A stretch of 64,000 nt of DNA. It comes from Desmodus rotundus. Its lineage: Eukaryota > Chordata > Mammalia > Chiroptera > Phyllostomidae. Positions 34,491 through 46,356 of this stretch are shown one piece after another. Position numbers and translations under genes: made by a program. The number at the start of each line of letters is the position of its first letter. Within the stretch, counting starts at the first letter, position 1. Under the pieces are notes generated by a model. That model ran no database searches. It had not been told where the DNA came from and saw only the letters and a program-made list of their open reading frames with translations. Location: positions 16,727,171 to 16,791,170 of the forward strand of contig NC_071388.1 of assembly GCF_022682495.2 (NCBI RefSeq). Reading direction: 5' to 3'.

Positions 34491-37400
34491 ATTTACATCA
34501 TCATCACCATCACTGTTATATTTTAGCTCCATTACTATGCACAATCTAATATTTTAAGGACAGTAAAGACATACAGAGTACTAATTACATCTAGCATTTC
34601 TCTAAATAGTTTGCTATATTAACACATGTAGGTCTCACTATAACTCATGGCGATGAGGATAGTAGAGAGTAGAAAAGTAAGGAACGGAAAGGAATTGTGC
34701 TCATTAAGTGTTTATACAAATGAAAAGAATGCAATGGGAATAAAGAATAAAGAGAATTAATCCTTCTTTACTTCTTAGCTCTGATTGATCATTAAAAAAA
34801 GTATATCAGTATTGGAAAACATAAATGTACTGGAAACAGGGCGAATAGGTGCAAATTATGAATTGGTTAATTTAGTTTGTTAATGTTAGTGGAAAGGCGT
34901 TTTTCATTCCTGCGCTGTGGTTGTTTCACAGTAGTATTATTTCCCAGTAGAAGAGACTGTTGTGTAAAAATGGAATAAAGTTATATCAGAGGGAATGGAC
35001 ATATATACAGAAATGACCACACAAGAAAGGTTCATTCAAATGGAGTTTAGAAAATGTAAACAAATGGAAAAAAATAAATGTAAATCTTTTTTTTACCACT
35101 TTAACCATCAAAACAGTAGCATTCTAATGCATTTACATCAAAGCTGTAGCTGATGCTTCTCCTCTCAGGAGAGCCAATTTGGGTTATCTCTCCATAACTC
35201 TGCAGAGTTGCCGAACTGGTAGCATGAAATTGGTATTTTTATACACATAAAATGAAAAAATTTGTCAGAACAATGCTGGATACAACTCTGATGATTTAGA
35301 AAATATGGACATGTGTTTATCTTCATTAGTAGTAAGAAATTACAAACTAGAAGTGAAATAAAGAAAGAAAAAAATAGCCTTTCACTTTATAATATTATTG
35401 TAAGTTACATGATAATGGGTTTTCAAACTGTTTTTGAAAATATCACCATAGTTAAAACATTGCTTTCATTCTAAGCCAAATTTATTTTTTCTAGGAATTT
35501 GCCTATGCATAGGCTAGAAAGGCTGAGGGAAATGTTCCTTGCCTTGTTTACACTATATTCTCTTTGCATATCTAAGTTTTTATGTGATTGTTTAATATCC
35601 ACATTTTGAAATATTCCCTGTTAACCCACTTGACGCTGTGCCCAGTTTAGAAAATTTAACTCAGTATGTAAAAAACAAGTCAATATATACACTTTAAAAG
35701 TGATTCCTCTCAATAGTTCAGAATAAAAGTTTGTATACACAATCTTTAATTTCTCACAGCTTTAGCTAATTCCGTTCTAGTTTGTGACTTCACAGATTAT
35801 GATAATACTCATAGCAGAAGATGTAAACTTGCTCTAAAAACACACTTATTTCAGCAGCAGGATTAAAGTTTTTATGCACTGTTGGAGGTATGGAAGTTAC
35901 TCTCAGGTCAGTTGAGAATTCAAGTGCGCAACATTAGCCTATTGATCTAGAGAAATTAAGAAGTTCTGACTGAGGTTCAGGAAACAAAGTCAATAAAGGG
36001 GCAATGCTTTCTCAGGGAAGAACTTGAGATCTAGGAAAGCACTAACAGAGGAAGACACTGATATCTGGAACTCAAGAGCTTATAAAAGTCTCACCCGTTA
36101 TTTAGATCATATTCCTCTCAAATGTTATATGACAATTCTTGCTGTAAGATGTGCCTCAAAAGTGTAGCGACATAGAACAAAGGGTGCTTACATGTGGTGA
36201 GAGTACTGATACCTTTTCCACAAGAATGAATGCTTTTCAGACATCCAAGTGCATTACACTTTTATTCAGGGAAAACCCATTCCTGGAAAACTGTGAGTAC
36301 TCTAAAGAATTATGAGACCAGGTCAATATGGTTTTGGAGAATAGCCCAGTATGAAGTTGATCATTTAAGAAAACCAGAAAATTTATTCAATGTGATAGGC
36401 CAAGGGCTTATAGTAATATCAATTTGTACTAGATATAAATATTATCTAAGATTATTTGTAGTGATATACAGAGAAGCAGTTGATGGTGACCTCTGTAATA
36501 AAATATTAAAACAAAGCTAAAGATGTTAAAGGATAAAGCTTCGTTACTGTGTTTCAATGATGACTATACAAATCTGACAATACTACATAGCCCCAAAATA
36601 GCATAAGAATTAGATCTGGTTACTAATGTTCTCTAAAAATATAACATGTCATTTAAGAATCACAGTTCAGTTGACTATAAACCAGAATGTAAATATTACT
36701 AACACTTTAAAAAGTTAAGTATAACTATATAGAGTAAGCTACAAGTAGATTCATATATTTTTCTAAGTCATATACTTTTCATTTTCCTGGAAATGCGATT
36801 GCTTCTCTGTGAAAGATTATAACACTTGTCAGATTCTAACAGAAAGGAGTGTGTGATGCCATAGGAATATGAAATTAAGCTTTGATCACATCACTGTATA
36901 AATAAAATAACAAAAATGTGTAAGGTAATTTTATAAATGGAGCTGAATGAAAATTTTAGCCTGGATTTTAGTTTTTAAAAGAGCTGCGAGCACAGTTCAA
37001 CATTCATCAAATTTAGCCCTTGGTATCTCTCTTCACAGACAATTAATTTCCCTTCCAAATATGTTTATACCATGTGAGAGGATAAGCCTTAAAGTAAATT
37101 GTTAAATACATAATATGTTAATTTATCATAAGAAATTTATATGGTTTACAAGTAACTGACGAGTATGTCAACTTTATCAAGTTTCCCAGGAAAACAAACG
37201 AAGCTCTCTATTTACTTTTAAGAGCTAAGTTAAAATTTTCCTGGCCGCATCACATATAATGCAGTTAAATATATCTGTAATTAATGGGAAAAATGAAAAA
37301 ATCTAATGATTGGATGCAATAATTAGTTGGACAAAAAGTAGACAATTAAAATTTATTTACATGTAAGACACATTCAAGTTATATATGTTTTAAGTATTTA

Positions 37401-37683
37401 GGGCCAATGTAAGAGGATGTGATTAATAGATTTAAAATAAAAATCATTATTGCAGGATGGGGAGATTTGTTCTGGTTTGTGGCAATGTAATTATCCCTGT
37501 TGAAGAATAAGGTATTTAAACTTGAGAGAAAGTATGAAGTATATGCACAGATTCTGAAAAGGACCAGAGTTCCTTAGGTCACTATCAGGTAAATGGATCC
37601 ATGAAATTATTAGCTAAGGCTAATCCTCCATCAGAGAATGCAAGTGTAATCCACCAGTCAGAGTAGATCCTTAAAGTTGTTGG
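34491..37683. other. No recognised gene; unassigned sequence
   Basis: More than 3 kb of AT-rich unique-looking DNA. The frame at 36230-36520 is open over 96 residues but shows no domain, signal or splice context. I see no named repeat. Confidence 0.55.
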
Positions 37684-37702
37684 AAAAGGGAGTTTTGGTA
37701 AA
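37684..37702. repeat. Left target-site duplication of the twin-primed L1
   Basis: The 19-bp word aaaagggagttttggtaaa is identical to 38194-38212 on the other side of the L1 insertion. Its length is typical of L1-mediated insertion. Confidence 0.95.
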
Positions 37703-38193
37703 TGTACCATAGTTTTTTGATCCACTCATTTGCTGATGGGCACTTAGGTTGCTTCCAGTACTTGGCTGTTGTAAATTGTGCTGCTATGAACATTGGGGTG
37801 CATAGGTTCTTTTGGATTGGTGTTTCAGGGTTCTTAAGGATGGAACTGGAGAGCATTATGCTAAGTGAAATAAGCCAGGCGGTGAGGGACAAATACCATA
37901 TGATCTCATCTTTAACTGGAACATATCAACAAAAGAAAAAAGCTAACAAAATATAACCAGAGACATTGAAATTAAGAACAATGTAACAATAGCCAGAGGG
38001 GAGTGGGGAGGGGATAATGGGGAGAGGGGTCTACAGGAGCTACTATAAAGGACACAAGGACAAAATCAAGGGGGAGGGGAGGGGGAAGGGAGGGAGGAGG
38101 GATTGGCTGGGGTGGGGTGAAGGGATGGGGAGAAAATGCAGACAATTGTAACTGAATAAAAATTTTTAAAAAATTTTTTTAAATAAAATTTTA
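37703..38193 (+). mobile_element. Twin-primed L1 insertion (5' part inverted)
   Basis: The left ~134 bp (37703 to about 37836) are antisense L1 ORF2 end: ctcatttgctgatgggcact, cttggctgttgtaaattgtg, tgctatgaacattggggtgc. From about 37837 the sequence is sense: ggatggaactggagagcatt, ctaagtgaaataagccaggc, then the G-rich 3'UTR and an A-rich tail to 38193. Some tens of bases of consensus are lost at the junction. Exact 19-bp target-site duplications flank the whole unit. This is the signature of twin priming during target-primed reverse transcription. It cannot code. Confidence 0.95.
38068..38101 (+). other. Potential G-quadruplex in the L1 3'UTR
   Basis: A run of six or more G-tracts of three or more bases (ggggga, gggga, ggggga, aggga, gggagg, aggg) lies in the polypurine part of the L1 3'UTR. 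Such tracts are conserved in mammalian L1 3'UTRs. Confidence 0.8.
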
Positions 38194-38212
38194 AAAAGGG
38201 AGTTTTGGTAAA

Positions 38213-38645
38213 AGTCCAGCTCCTGTCATATGGTTCTTGACGGTACTTGAACCCATCATGTTAATTCATCTGGGTGCACGGGTGGGTTTTCCCCATTTGG
38301 CAGATGCTTTCGATTCCTTCACTGCTCCTTAGAATGAGAATTACAATGACCTAAATAGCCATGAGAAAGCCCCTGGAAGTGCATTTCCTACACAGGCAGT
38401 AAACCATTAATGATGATTCCTGAGAGAGGCAAGATTGAGAATTTCTAATAGAACTTTATTCAGCTTGTGTGTTTAGCTGGTGCAGAATATGTATGTGTCC
38501 TAAAGAATACCAGTGGACTTTTGATAAACTTAAACACAACATGAATCCAAGTGTATTTGCTTTATAGGGTGGCCTATTTACTGGAGTAAATCAACATAGA
38601 CTTTGTCAATCGGCATATAACTGTCAACGTGGAAAGTTATCTTCG
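38213..38645. other. No recognised feature
   Basis: Unassigned sequence between the L1 and the hAT element. Confidence 0.5.
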
Positions 38646-38653
38646 GTCTATAC

Positions 38654-38911
38654 CAGTGATTTTCAGCCTTTTCATTTCGTGGCACATATAACTAACTGCT
38701 AGAATTCTGACGCATACCAAAAATATATTTTTTGCTGATCTGAAAAAAGATACAGTTTTGATTCATTCACACCAACATTCACTATAGTTGTGTTGGCTGT
38801 TATCTTTATTTTATTTGACAGTCTAAGGAAAAGAAGCCACTGCTCCTGACTAAATACTCAGGTATTGCATGTTTTGAAAATTCTCACGGCACACCAGTTG
38901 AAAAATCACTG
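38654..38911. mobile_element. Non-autonomous hAT transposon (MITE), 258 bp
   Basis: Ends are inverted: the left reads cagtgattttcagccttttc and the right, in reverse complement, cagtgatttttcaactggtg. An exact 8-bp target-site duplication gtctatac lies at 38646-38653 and 38912-38919, as expected for hAT cut-and-paste. The inside is AT-rich, has no transposase frame, and contains ggcacat/ggcacac words just inside both ends. A transposase from an autonomous hAT must have moved it. The orientation is arbitrary. Confidence 0.92.
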
Positions 38912-38919
38912 GTCTATAC

Positions 38920-40453
38920 TAATGGTCAAAGAACAGGAAAAGCAAATTGTGTTCAACTGACAAGTTTAACAGCCTTCCCTGTTTTACCTATTGGCTATAT
39001 ATTCTCTATTCTGTCATACTTTGGCCAATAGTGACCTTGATAAACTCAATGTCCCAAAGAATGACATTTTCTTCCACTATATTGAGGACATAATTCAGTT
39101 AAGAACAGGTAACCAAAAACTAGAAATATCATAGATTTTTAGGAAAGAGGCCAGAAAATGAAAGATAAGTTTGCAAAATGTCCATGTACCACCACATAAT
39201 GGTATTTTTTTTAGGCTTCATCATTTGCTGAACAATGGGTATGATTTCCAAATCGAACAGCTAGCTGCTTTGAAGAAAGAGGCACAGCATTAATGGTATA
39301 CTGCAGATTTCTGAAGGCGAAATGTATTACATCTAGCATGCTGTCAGCTACCTGGGATTATAACTTAATCTGTACTAAAAAGGCTATCTGTCAGGAGCTC
39401 AGCTGAGCTGGGAACAAGAGAGCTAGACTGTCAAGGGCTGCAGTAGCTAATTAAAACAACAAGCCAAAAATGACAGAGTTCAGCCTTTAATCTGTTGCTG
39501 CTTTAGTATAAGCAAGAGTCTCAACTAGACAAAGTGACAACTCTCTCTGTTCCAAGTCAGCACAGATGCAGGGGGTCAGGAGCCATCCCACTGTTGAGGC
39601 AACTAAACAAAGAGGCTCTGGTAGATTTTTTATTTTTTATTTTTATTTTTTGATGCTAGGATTAAGAGAGAGACGAGAAGGAAGTGGGGGCTAAGTGTGG
39701 AAAAGCACTGTCTGCTGAGTTAGAGTGGGGAAGAGTATTTTCAAGATTTTCTCCCCCTTCCCCTTTAACGAGGCATAGGCAGAGGCAGGTGCCTAAAAAG
39801 GATCTCCATGCAAGGTGTCAAATAAAGAGACCTTGGAAGGCACCTGGCCCTGCAACATAGATATGTACAAGAGCATGGCCAGCCAGGGTGGCCTGAGTCC
39901 TTGCGTGCCAGTTCTATAGGAGCCTGCAATGCTTAAACTGGGTGCCAAAACTGATGCGGCAGGGCAGGTTTCCTCCTTGAGGCTTACTAGGCAAAGCCTT
40001 TGAAATGGCCTATGGTCAAGCCTTGAAAGTTACATACAAGTTTTTAACTAGGAACCAGACTCTTCATATCAAAAAAGTCATTGTAATACCAAAACAAACT
40101 TAATTATTGCTGCACAGTGATTACCAACAATATTGTTGTCTCTGTCCCCTTGATTTTGTCAATAAACATATTCAGAGCCTTATTATATTTTCTTAGATCC
40201 TTATATTTTCAGGATTTTTGTTTCTTGCACTCCATGAACTAAGCCATGTTGCATTACTGGAAAATTCCATTTATATCTAAGACTAAGCCCTAATGTTATC
40301 CACTCTGGAGAGCAACTACTGACCTTATTAGGAAAAAGTTAAGCAGCTTACCATTTGGGTTCACAAAATATTTTGTCATAATGCTTTTAAACATATTATA
40401 TAGTGTCTAATTAGTTACTCAATAAGTTTTACTTAATTCAGACAGAGAAAAAA
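38920..40453. other. Unassigned; GC-richer patch 39540-40020
   Basis: The segment 39540-40020 is GC-richer, with a T-rich tract at 39627-39650, and may be an old LTR or a unique regulatory segment. I recognise no element and no exon. Confidence 0.4.
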
Positions 40454-41042
40454 TGTTGTAAATAGAACCTGGTGGCTAGAAGCCATATAATATCTAATAA
40501 TTCCTAGTATAAAGAGAGATATACATAAAAATATAAAGGCCAGCAGAACATGCACCCCAAAATGTGTGACTTTGGTATAAGGATTATTTTGACTTGAAGT
40601 CAATTCAAAAAAATTAAAACCAGAATAGAAAATTTTTCTGTTTCCCTTCCCCGCTTCTCTACCAGGAAGAGCAAGAGGATTCTTAATCACCAGAGACAAG
40701 TCAAGACTCTTAGAAACGGCACCAAGGCATCTCTCTAACAAATTTTACTAAGTAGTTTTCATTTATTTGCCTCCCCACAATTTGTTCTTCTAGACACTTT
40801 GTCTTGTCATTTTTCAAAAACTATTGTTCTTTTGTTGAGATGCTACATAAATCTAATTTCTAACCACCTCCTTTGGTTATTCCTCACTAGGTGTTCCCAT
40901 GGATGGATATCCAGAATACACATGATAAACATCCATTTTCTTGTTGTTATTGTTGTTAATTTGTCCTTTGTCAGTTTTAATTAAGGGGTCTCAGCCAATG
41001 AACCTAAGATGGTTAGAGGAAAAACATTCTTTCCTCCCCTAC
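40454..41042 (+). mobile_element. Candidate ERV LTR
   Basis: The stretch begins TG (tgttgtaaatagaacctggt) and contains atgcaccccaaaatgtgtga. Near its end it has the LTR-like gttaatttgtcctttgtcag and ggtctcagccaatgaaccta, ending ttctttcctcccctaca. The final order resembles the 3' part of several mammalian ERV LTRs. No target-site duplication or viral gene is visible, so borders and class are uncertain. Confidence 0.45.
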
Positions 41043-43298
41043 AAATAAAATAATTTAATCTATAAGAACAAAACTTTAAAAAATGAGTCCTTCTGTATTA
41101 GTAGACAAGCTAGATTATGCAGCAGTAAAAGAGTAACCCTGACACTGTTACCATAGGTAGTTAGCTAAGTATTAATAAGAAAATGAGAGCAAAGGGACTT
41201 AAACAATGAGTTTAATAAACTGGGGGTCATAAGCCTGTTTGCTTCACCAGGAAGCTACAGCTTCCCATTCCAAGGGGTCACAGCATTGTTCCATCAAGCT
41301 GGGGAGTGGGCATGCAGAGGGAGATGCTTGACCAAAGAGGCCTGTCAGGCTAACTAGCTAGTGGACCCTCAAAAACTCACAAAACCTTGGGAAGTCGATT
41401 GGTCTTTTTGAAAAAGCACTTGCTCTGTCAAACCCAAGCTAATGTATGCCCAGGGGCACAGAGAAACTCTCCCTCTTTCCTTTGCTCCTGACTCGCACTT
41501 GCCCCATGCATTTGTGCACTCTTTCTTGCCCAGGAGCATGTGACCGTGTGGGTATAGCAAGGGACCACAGTAGACTGTGTAGGCTTTAAAAGGATCAAGT
41601 TTTCTTATGAAGCAAAAACCCTGCACACTGGCTTTTGTTTGGGCCTTGCTGAAGATACAGTTGGGCTTTTTTCAGATGGTTGGACAAAGGAAGATAAGAA
41701 AATGGAAATGTCTCAAATGTTTCCATTTGCCAAAATAAATCCAGTTTTATATTTTAGCATTGAGTTGGGCTAAAATATCAGCTGTTAAAATTAATATCAA
41801 TGTATTTAAAAAAGTCTCATTCCCTTCTGAAATGATAAACCATAGTTAATGGGAGTAGAAATATAGTTTAGTAATGAAAATATATACTAAAAAGTAAAAT
41901 GAATAAATAATAAGCTAAAATATATAGCTTATTATCTTAAAAGTAATATTCTGAATCTTAAAAGTATATGTTCCAATTGCCTACAGGAATAAGGTTAAGC
42001 ATTACTGTCACAACCAAAATAAAATAGAAATATCTAATTTACTATGCATTTATGGAGCATTCTATCCTAATGTAATGGATTGAACACCTGTGAAGATTTT
42101 TCATATACAGTTAAATATGCAATTGCTTTGATATATTATTCTCAAGGTAGCCATTTATTGATTTTGTTAAAGGTGAATTGAAATATTGTATTTCTGGGTC
42201 ATGCAATCAAATTAACTTACAAAGATCACAATTAAGAATCGTTTGTCCAAAAACTTAGAAATATTATGTCAGGATCATTATATTGTAGAATAGAAAAAAA
42301 TAAATTTTATAATATATAGCTCTGTTATTATAACATTATATAGAAAAACCCTCAAATTGTAGTTAGTTCAATAAAAATGAAGTGAAACTATTGTTTTTAG
42401 TTGGTTTGCTTTTTAAATATTTCTTATTTTCTCCTATTTTAAATGTACTGAGACTTTTTCATTATTTTCAAAGATGATAGAAACATGCCTTTGGAATAAG
42501 GGTCCAATTTAATGAAAAGTAGATTAAATAGAGAGAAAACAGTTTAACAATTTTGATTTCTAGACATCAAGTCCAGTTCCTAATAGCCATATTTACTCGA
42601 TAAGCTACTTAAATATAATTTCTAGCATAAAAACTAGAACTGACCTGATTGTAACCATGTGGCCTAAGGATTTTTACAATATTACAAAAATGAATAATAT
42701 ATGAGTATCCCATCACTATGGATTTGTAAGCGTCCCATTCCTAAGAGGTGAATGGAAGAAAGGAGAGGAACATACATAGATAACTTGGCAAATAAGGGAC
42801 CAGAAGAAATGTTTTCAAGTCAAATGTGAGGGTGCTTTTAGAAATAGGAATAGTTACATACCAGATCAAACAAGAAATTCCAACAAGAGGAGAAATCTCA
42901 CCCTCTGCTCTCAATCTAAATCTAGGGAGACAAGGCAGAGTGTATGAAAGGAAGTTCAAGCAGCTGAACCGAGACGATGGTGGGGCCCAGAGAAGGGGAC
43001 ACCTCAAGAAAGAGGAGTTTAAATGGAAAGTGGCTTGCAACTATTCTAAAAGTATTTTCAAGTATCAAATGTAATGATGAGATGAGATGTTTATGGCTTC
43101 AGTAAGTTCATTTAAAGAAATGATATGGGGCAAAGATGGCCATTTGCAGGTAATTTGAGGTCTGCAACATGAAAAGAGATACTCATAATCTTTATTAAAA
43201 AAAAAGCTTCCAGTTTTAAAAAGCTCACAAATGTGGTGAAAGATAAAATATATATATCTATCTTATATATATAAGACTTATACATACATATACACACA
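41043..43298. other. Unassigned; GC-richer patch 41220-41640
   Basis: A GC-richer part at 41220-41640 could be more LTR-derived DNA. The part 41700-42700 is very AT-rich. At 42741-43074 both strands have open frames of about 80-100 residues without any recognised domain. Confidence 0.45.
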
Positions 43299-43300
43299 TA

Positions 43301-43425
43301 AAGGGTGGGGCAAAAGTAGGTTTACATGGTTCATATGGAAAATAATACAATAACTAATAAATAATATGAGAATACATTCTGTGTTTTGCATACTCACAAC
43401 TGTAAACTGCTTGTGCCTAACCCTT
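43301..43425. mobile_element. Mariner-type MITE, 125 bp
   Basis: The left end reads aagggtggggcaaaagtagg and continues tttaca. The right end in reverse complement reads aagggttaggcacaagcagt and continues ttaca. Both are flanked by TA (43299-43300 and 43426-43427). These are the inverted ends of a known mammalian mariner group. The inside is short and AT-rich without a transposase. The right end has drifted more than the left. Confidence 0.88.
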
Positions 43426-43427
43426 TA

Positions 43428-45160
43428 TATACATCACATACATAAACTTACAACAACAGGGATTTTCCATTTGGCTAAAGTTACAATTTTCCAAAATACA
43501 GTCATACTTCAATGTTGACTTCAGAACTCGTCAAATCCTGTGCTTGTCACATTTGGACAAGAATAAATGTCTTAGTCCTCAATACTTTCTGGGGACTCAT
43601 GGCACTTGCTGGGGACTCATGGTACTTGCTAGAACTTGTATGAGTCATGACACCAGCCACCCCAAGAAAGAAAATGCTTCATCTTTTGGTACTTGTTGGT
43701 TTTGGCACTTCTCAAGAGTTCTGGAATGAATTAATAACAAGTACAGAGATACCACGTACCATGGGCTCTAAAATTTTTAACATGTGAATTATATTTGAAA
43801 ACCCTTTCAGAAGTCAAGTGTTAAATATACACTTCACAGAAAATATCTAAAAGCCAAATTAAAACAATGGAAAATTAATTGTAGTTATTCATTTGTTTTA
43901 AAATAAGATTAAAATTCTCTTTCAATATTTATGGATTATTAAAAGATCATACTTGACAAATGAAACTGTGTTTTCAGTTTTGCTTTGCCGCATGCACTGG
44001 TGATTCTGAGCAGGCACAAAAGGCTCCATATTTATAAACAGATTATGACCTCCCTGGACAACTCAATTAAAGCAGTAGGAAAATACAAGAGTATTGAAAT
44101 TCATTACAGAAAACATTTGCTGAGGTTAGAAAGCAAAACTCCAGAATCTGAATACACAGTTTATTTAAATACCTTTAAACACTTAACAATGGATCCAGCA
44201 CACCCACTGTATTCAGCAGTTAAGCATTCAAACCTTGTTTGTAATGAGATTTCCAAACTTTATAGTCATTGCATTTATCAGCATTAGCATTCAAAAATAT
44301 ATTGAAAATATAATTTTATGTCTGTGTGCCTATTTGCCACATTTTTGCTTTCTAAGCCCTTAAATATAAAAGAATGAGAAGGTGTAATCCATCACTGGGT
44401 ATATCTTTGAATTATTTAATAAAGCACACATGCATGCCAGTTAATGTCAAAAGACAGTTATTCACATTTCTTTTTGTTTCCTTACCAAATTTCATCCTAC
44501 CAGTCTATATGTTTTTCCTCAGGCAGGAAGATGATGATGATGATGATAACAATAATGAGAACTCCCCACTAAAGAAAAAAACTAAGCACTTTTCTGATCA
44601 GCTTCGTCACACTCAGGACTCTGGTTTGAGGGGCTGCCCTCCTCTCTAGCTCTTCAGTGAGTTCAAGTGTTGCCTCCATGTGCTCCCCACCTTGTAGTTC
44701 CGCTATCTTCCTTCAGCAGTTTCTCAAGCGGGAGCCTTTCTAGTGCCCATGATCAAACATGAGTGTCCTTACCCACTGCCACCTTAAGGGCTCTTAGTTT
44801 CCTACCAAGATGAACATCAACCTCAATTCCCGCCCGCTGTATGGGTGTCAAAGTATTTATTTTCTTAAGTATGTGAGGGACAACAGCAGTCAAATAATGG
44901 GCCAAATGAAAAGTTTCAGTCACTTTTAGGGAGACTGTTACAAACTGCTTTGTTATTGCCACACACAATAGAGAGTCATGTTTATTTCCTATACATTAAG
45001 ATAAACAGGGCAACGTATTTCTTTGAAAATGTGGACTAGACAATCTGCTTTCTTTCTCAAGCAAACAGTTCCTGACATTCCAATAAAATGCTGTTTAATT
45101 CCACAGTTTGAGGGCCATGCAGAGAATAATCTTAATTTTTGTTAAATTAAGAAGTACTCC
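43428..45160. other. Unassigned; 20-bp tandem repeat and GAT microsatellite
   Basis: A 20-bp unit ctggggactcatggcacttg at 43589-43608 is repeated with one mismatch at 43609-43628. A (GAT)n run lies at 44530-44547 and produces an Asp-rich spurious frame. The frame at 43985-44287 is open for 100 residues without a recognised domain. Confidence 0.55.
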
Positions 45161-45350
45161 TCCTTCAGCAGGGTGGGGCAGGGAGAGGACAGTCTTAGGG
45201 GGTTGATGGGGATGGATTAAGGCTTGTTTGGGTGGTGAACACACAGTACAGTGGACAGGTGATGTGTTGTGGAATTGTGCACCTGAAACTTGCATAATTT
45301 TTAGCCAGTGTCACCCCAGTAAATTCAATGAAACATAAAAATAAAAAACA
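45161..45350 (+). mobile_element. L1 3'UTR tail
   Basis: The order is agggtggggcagggagagga, then gttgtggaattgtgcacctg, aaacttgcataatttttagc, gtgtcaccccagtaaattca and an A-rich tail. A near duplication of 10 bp flanks it (gaagtactcc at 45151 and gaggtactct at 45351, 8 of 10 identical). It is 5'-truncated to the last ~190 bp. Confidence 0.8.
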
Positions 45351-45351
45351 G

Positions 45352-45679
45352 AGGTACTCTCAGGCTTTCGGATACTTATCAGTTGAGTTACTGTATTTTG
45401 TAGTGCATTCCATCATGCCTGCATCACAGTAGATAAAAACAGGCAATGCATAAAGGGAGAAATTTTGCCTACTCCACCAAAGGAGCTCCTTAATTCTTCA
45501 TAGGATATGTGTAGGTCTTACTAAGATATTGTTGGATCGATGTGGGTATATTACCTAGTTTGGGGCAATAAGGTTCTAGAGACAAGAAATAGTGACATAC
45601 CTATGAGTTGCCTGGTCTTGTCTGTCAAACATTGTTTTCACTGATTTCATTAAGATTATTTTTCTACCTTTTAAAAAAA
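45352..45679. other. No recognised feature
   Basis: Unassigned sequence between two L1 pieces. Confidence 0.5.
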
Positions 45680-45850
45680 CAAAGAATAATTTCCATATGA
45701 TAGTGTATTAGTTTCAGGTGTACAACATAGTGACTTGACATGCATATATACCTTACACTGTGATCACCAAGATAAGCCTATTTTTCACTATCTACCTGTT
45801 TACTAAATAGCTCCAGGATCTTCCCTAAAACCCCAAGTTTCATACATCAC
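45680..45850 (-). mobile_element. L1M 3'UTR fragment, antisense
   Basis: The plus strand reads gtattagtttcaggtgtaca, then acatagtgacttgacatgca and gtgatcaccaagataagcct. This is the antisense of an L1MA/L1MB-type 3' end. Confidence 0.75.
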
Positions 45851-46346
45851 TCTCAACAGGATGAATTGTGAGGCATAATTATGAGGCCGTGTGGTTCTCT
45901 GTACCAGAGCTCATTAAGAAACTCTCACTTCTCCATATCCAGATAAAGTTGTTATTCCTGTGAGAAACCACTTTCTCTTCACCCGATGGCCCACATGCTC
46001 CTTTCATTAATTCCTGTATTTCCAAATCTTTTATTTTTCCTGAGCACTGAGGCAAATCTACATCCCAAAGTGGAGTTGATTATAAAAATCATTACTTCTG
46101 TACAAATTCTCAGGCAATAATCTCCAGCTGTCAGTCATTTTCCTCCTTCGGAGATTTGGAAACTTCAGGAATGCTCACCTCCCCCGATAGACAGTATTTT
46201 CCTGGGTTGGCAGTGATTCCTGTGGTGCAAATAAAATACAACTGCATACTCATCTATGACTAATATGGAAAGCAGATATTTTTATCTATTACAGGAGGGC
46301 CACCAAACCACCCACACTAGTCAAGGGTGTAATAAGAAGAATGGGC
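45851..46346. other. No recognised feature
   Basis: Unassigned sequence; no exon or repeat that I can name. Confidence 0.5.
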
Positions 46347-46356
46347 TCCACATTTC

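Noticed and set aside
42741..43074. Opposed open frames of 99 and 82 residues
   Set aside because: They occupy the same DNA on opposite strands without any recognised motif. One is a shadow of the other at best.
43985..44287. Open frame of 100 residues (MPHALVILSRHK...)
   Set aside because: No domain, Kozak context, splice sites or repeat match that I recognise. One such frame is expected by chance in 64 kb.
44374..44649. Frame with an acidic run (EDDDDDDNNN)
   Set aside because: The acidic run is the translation of a (GAT)n/(AAC) microsatellite.
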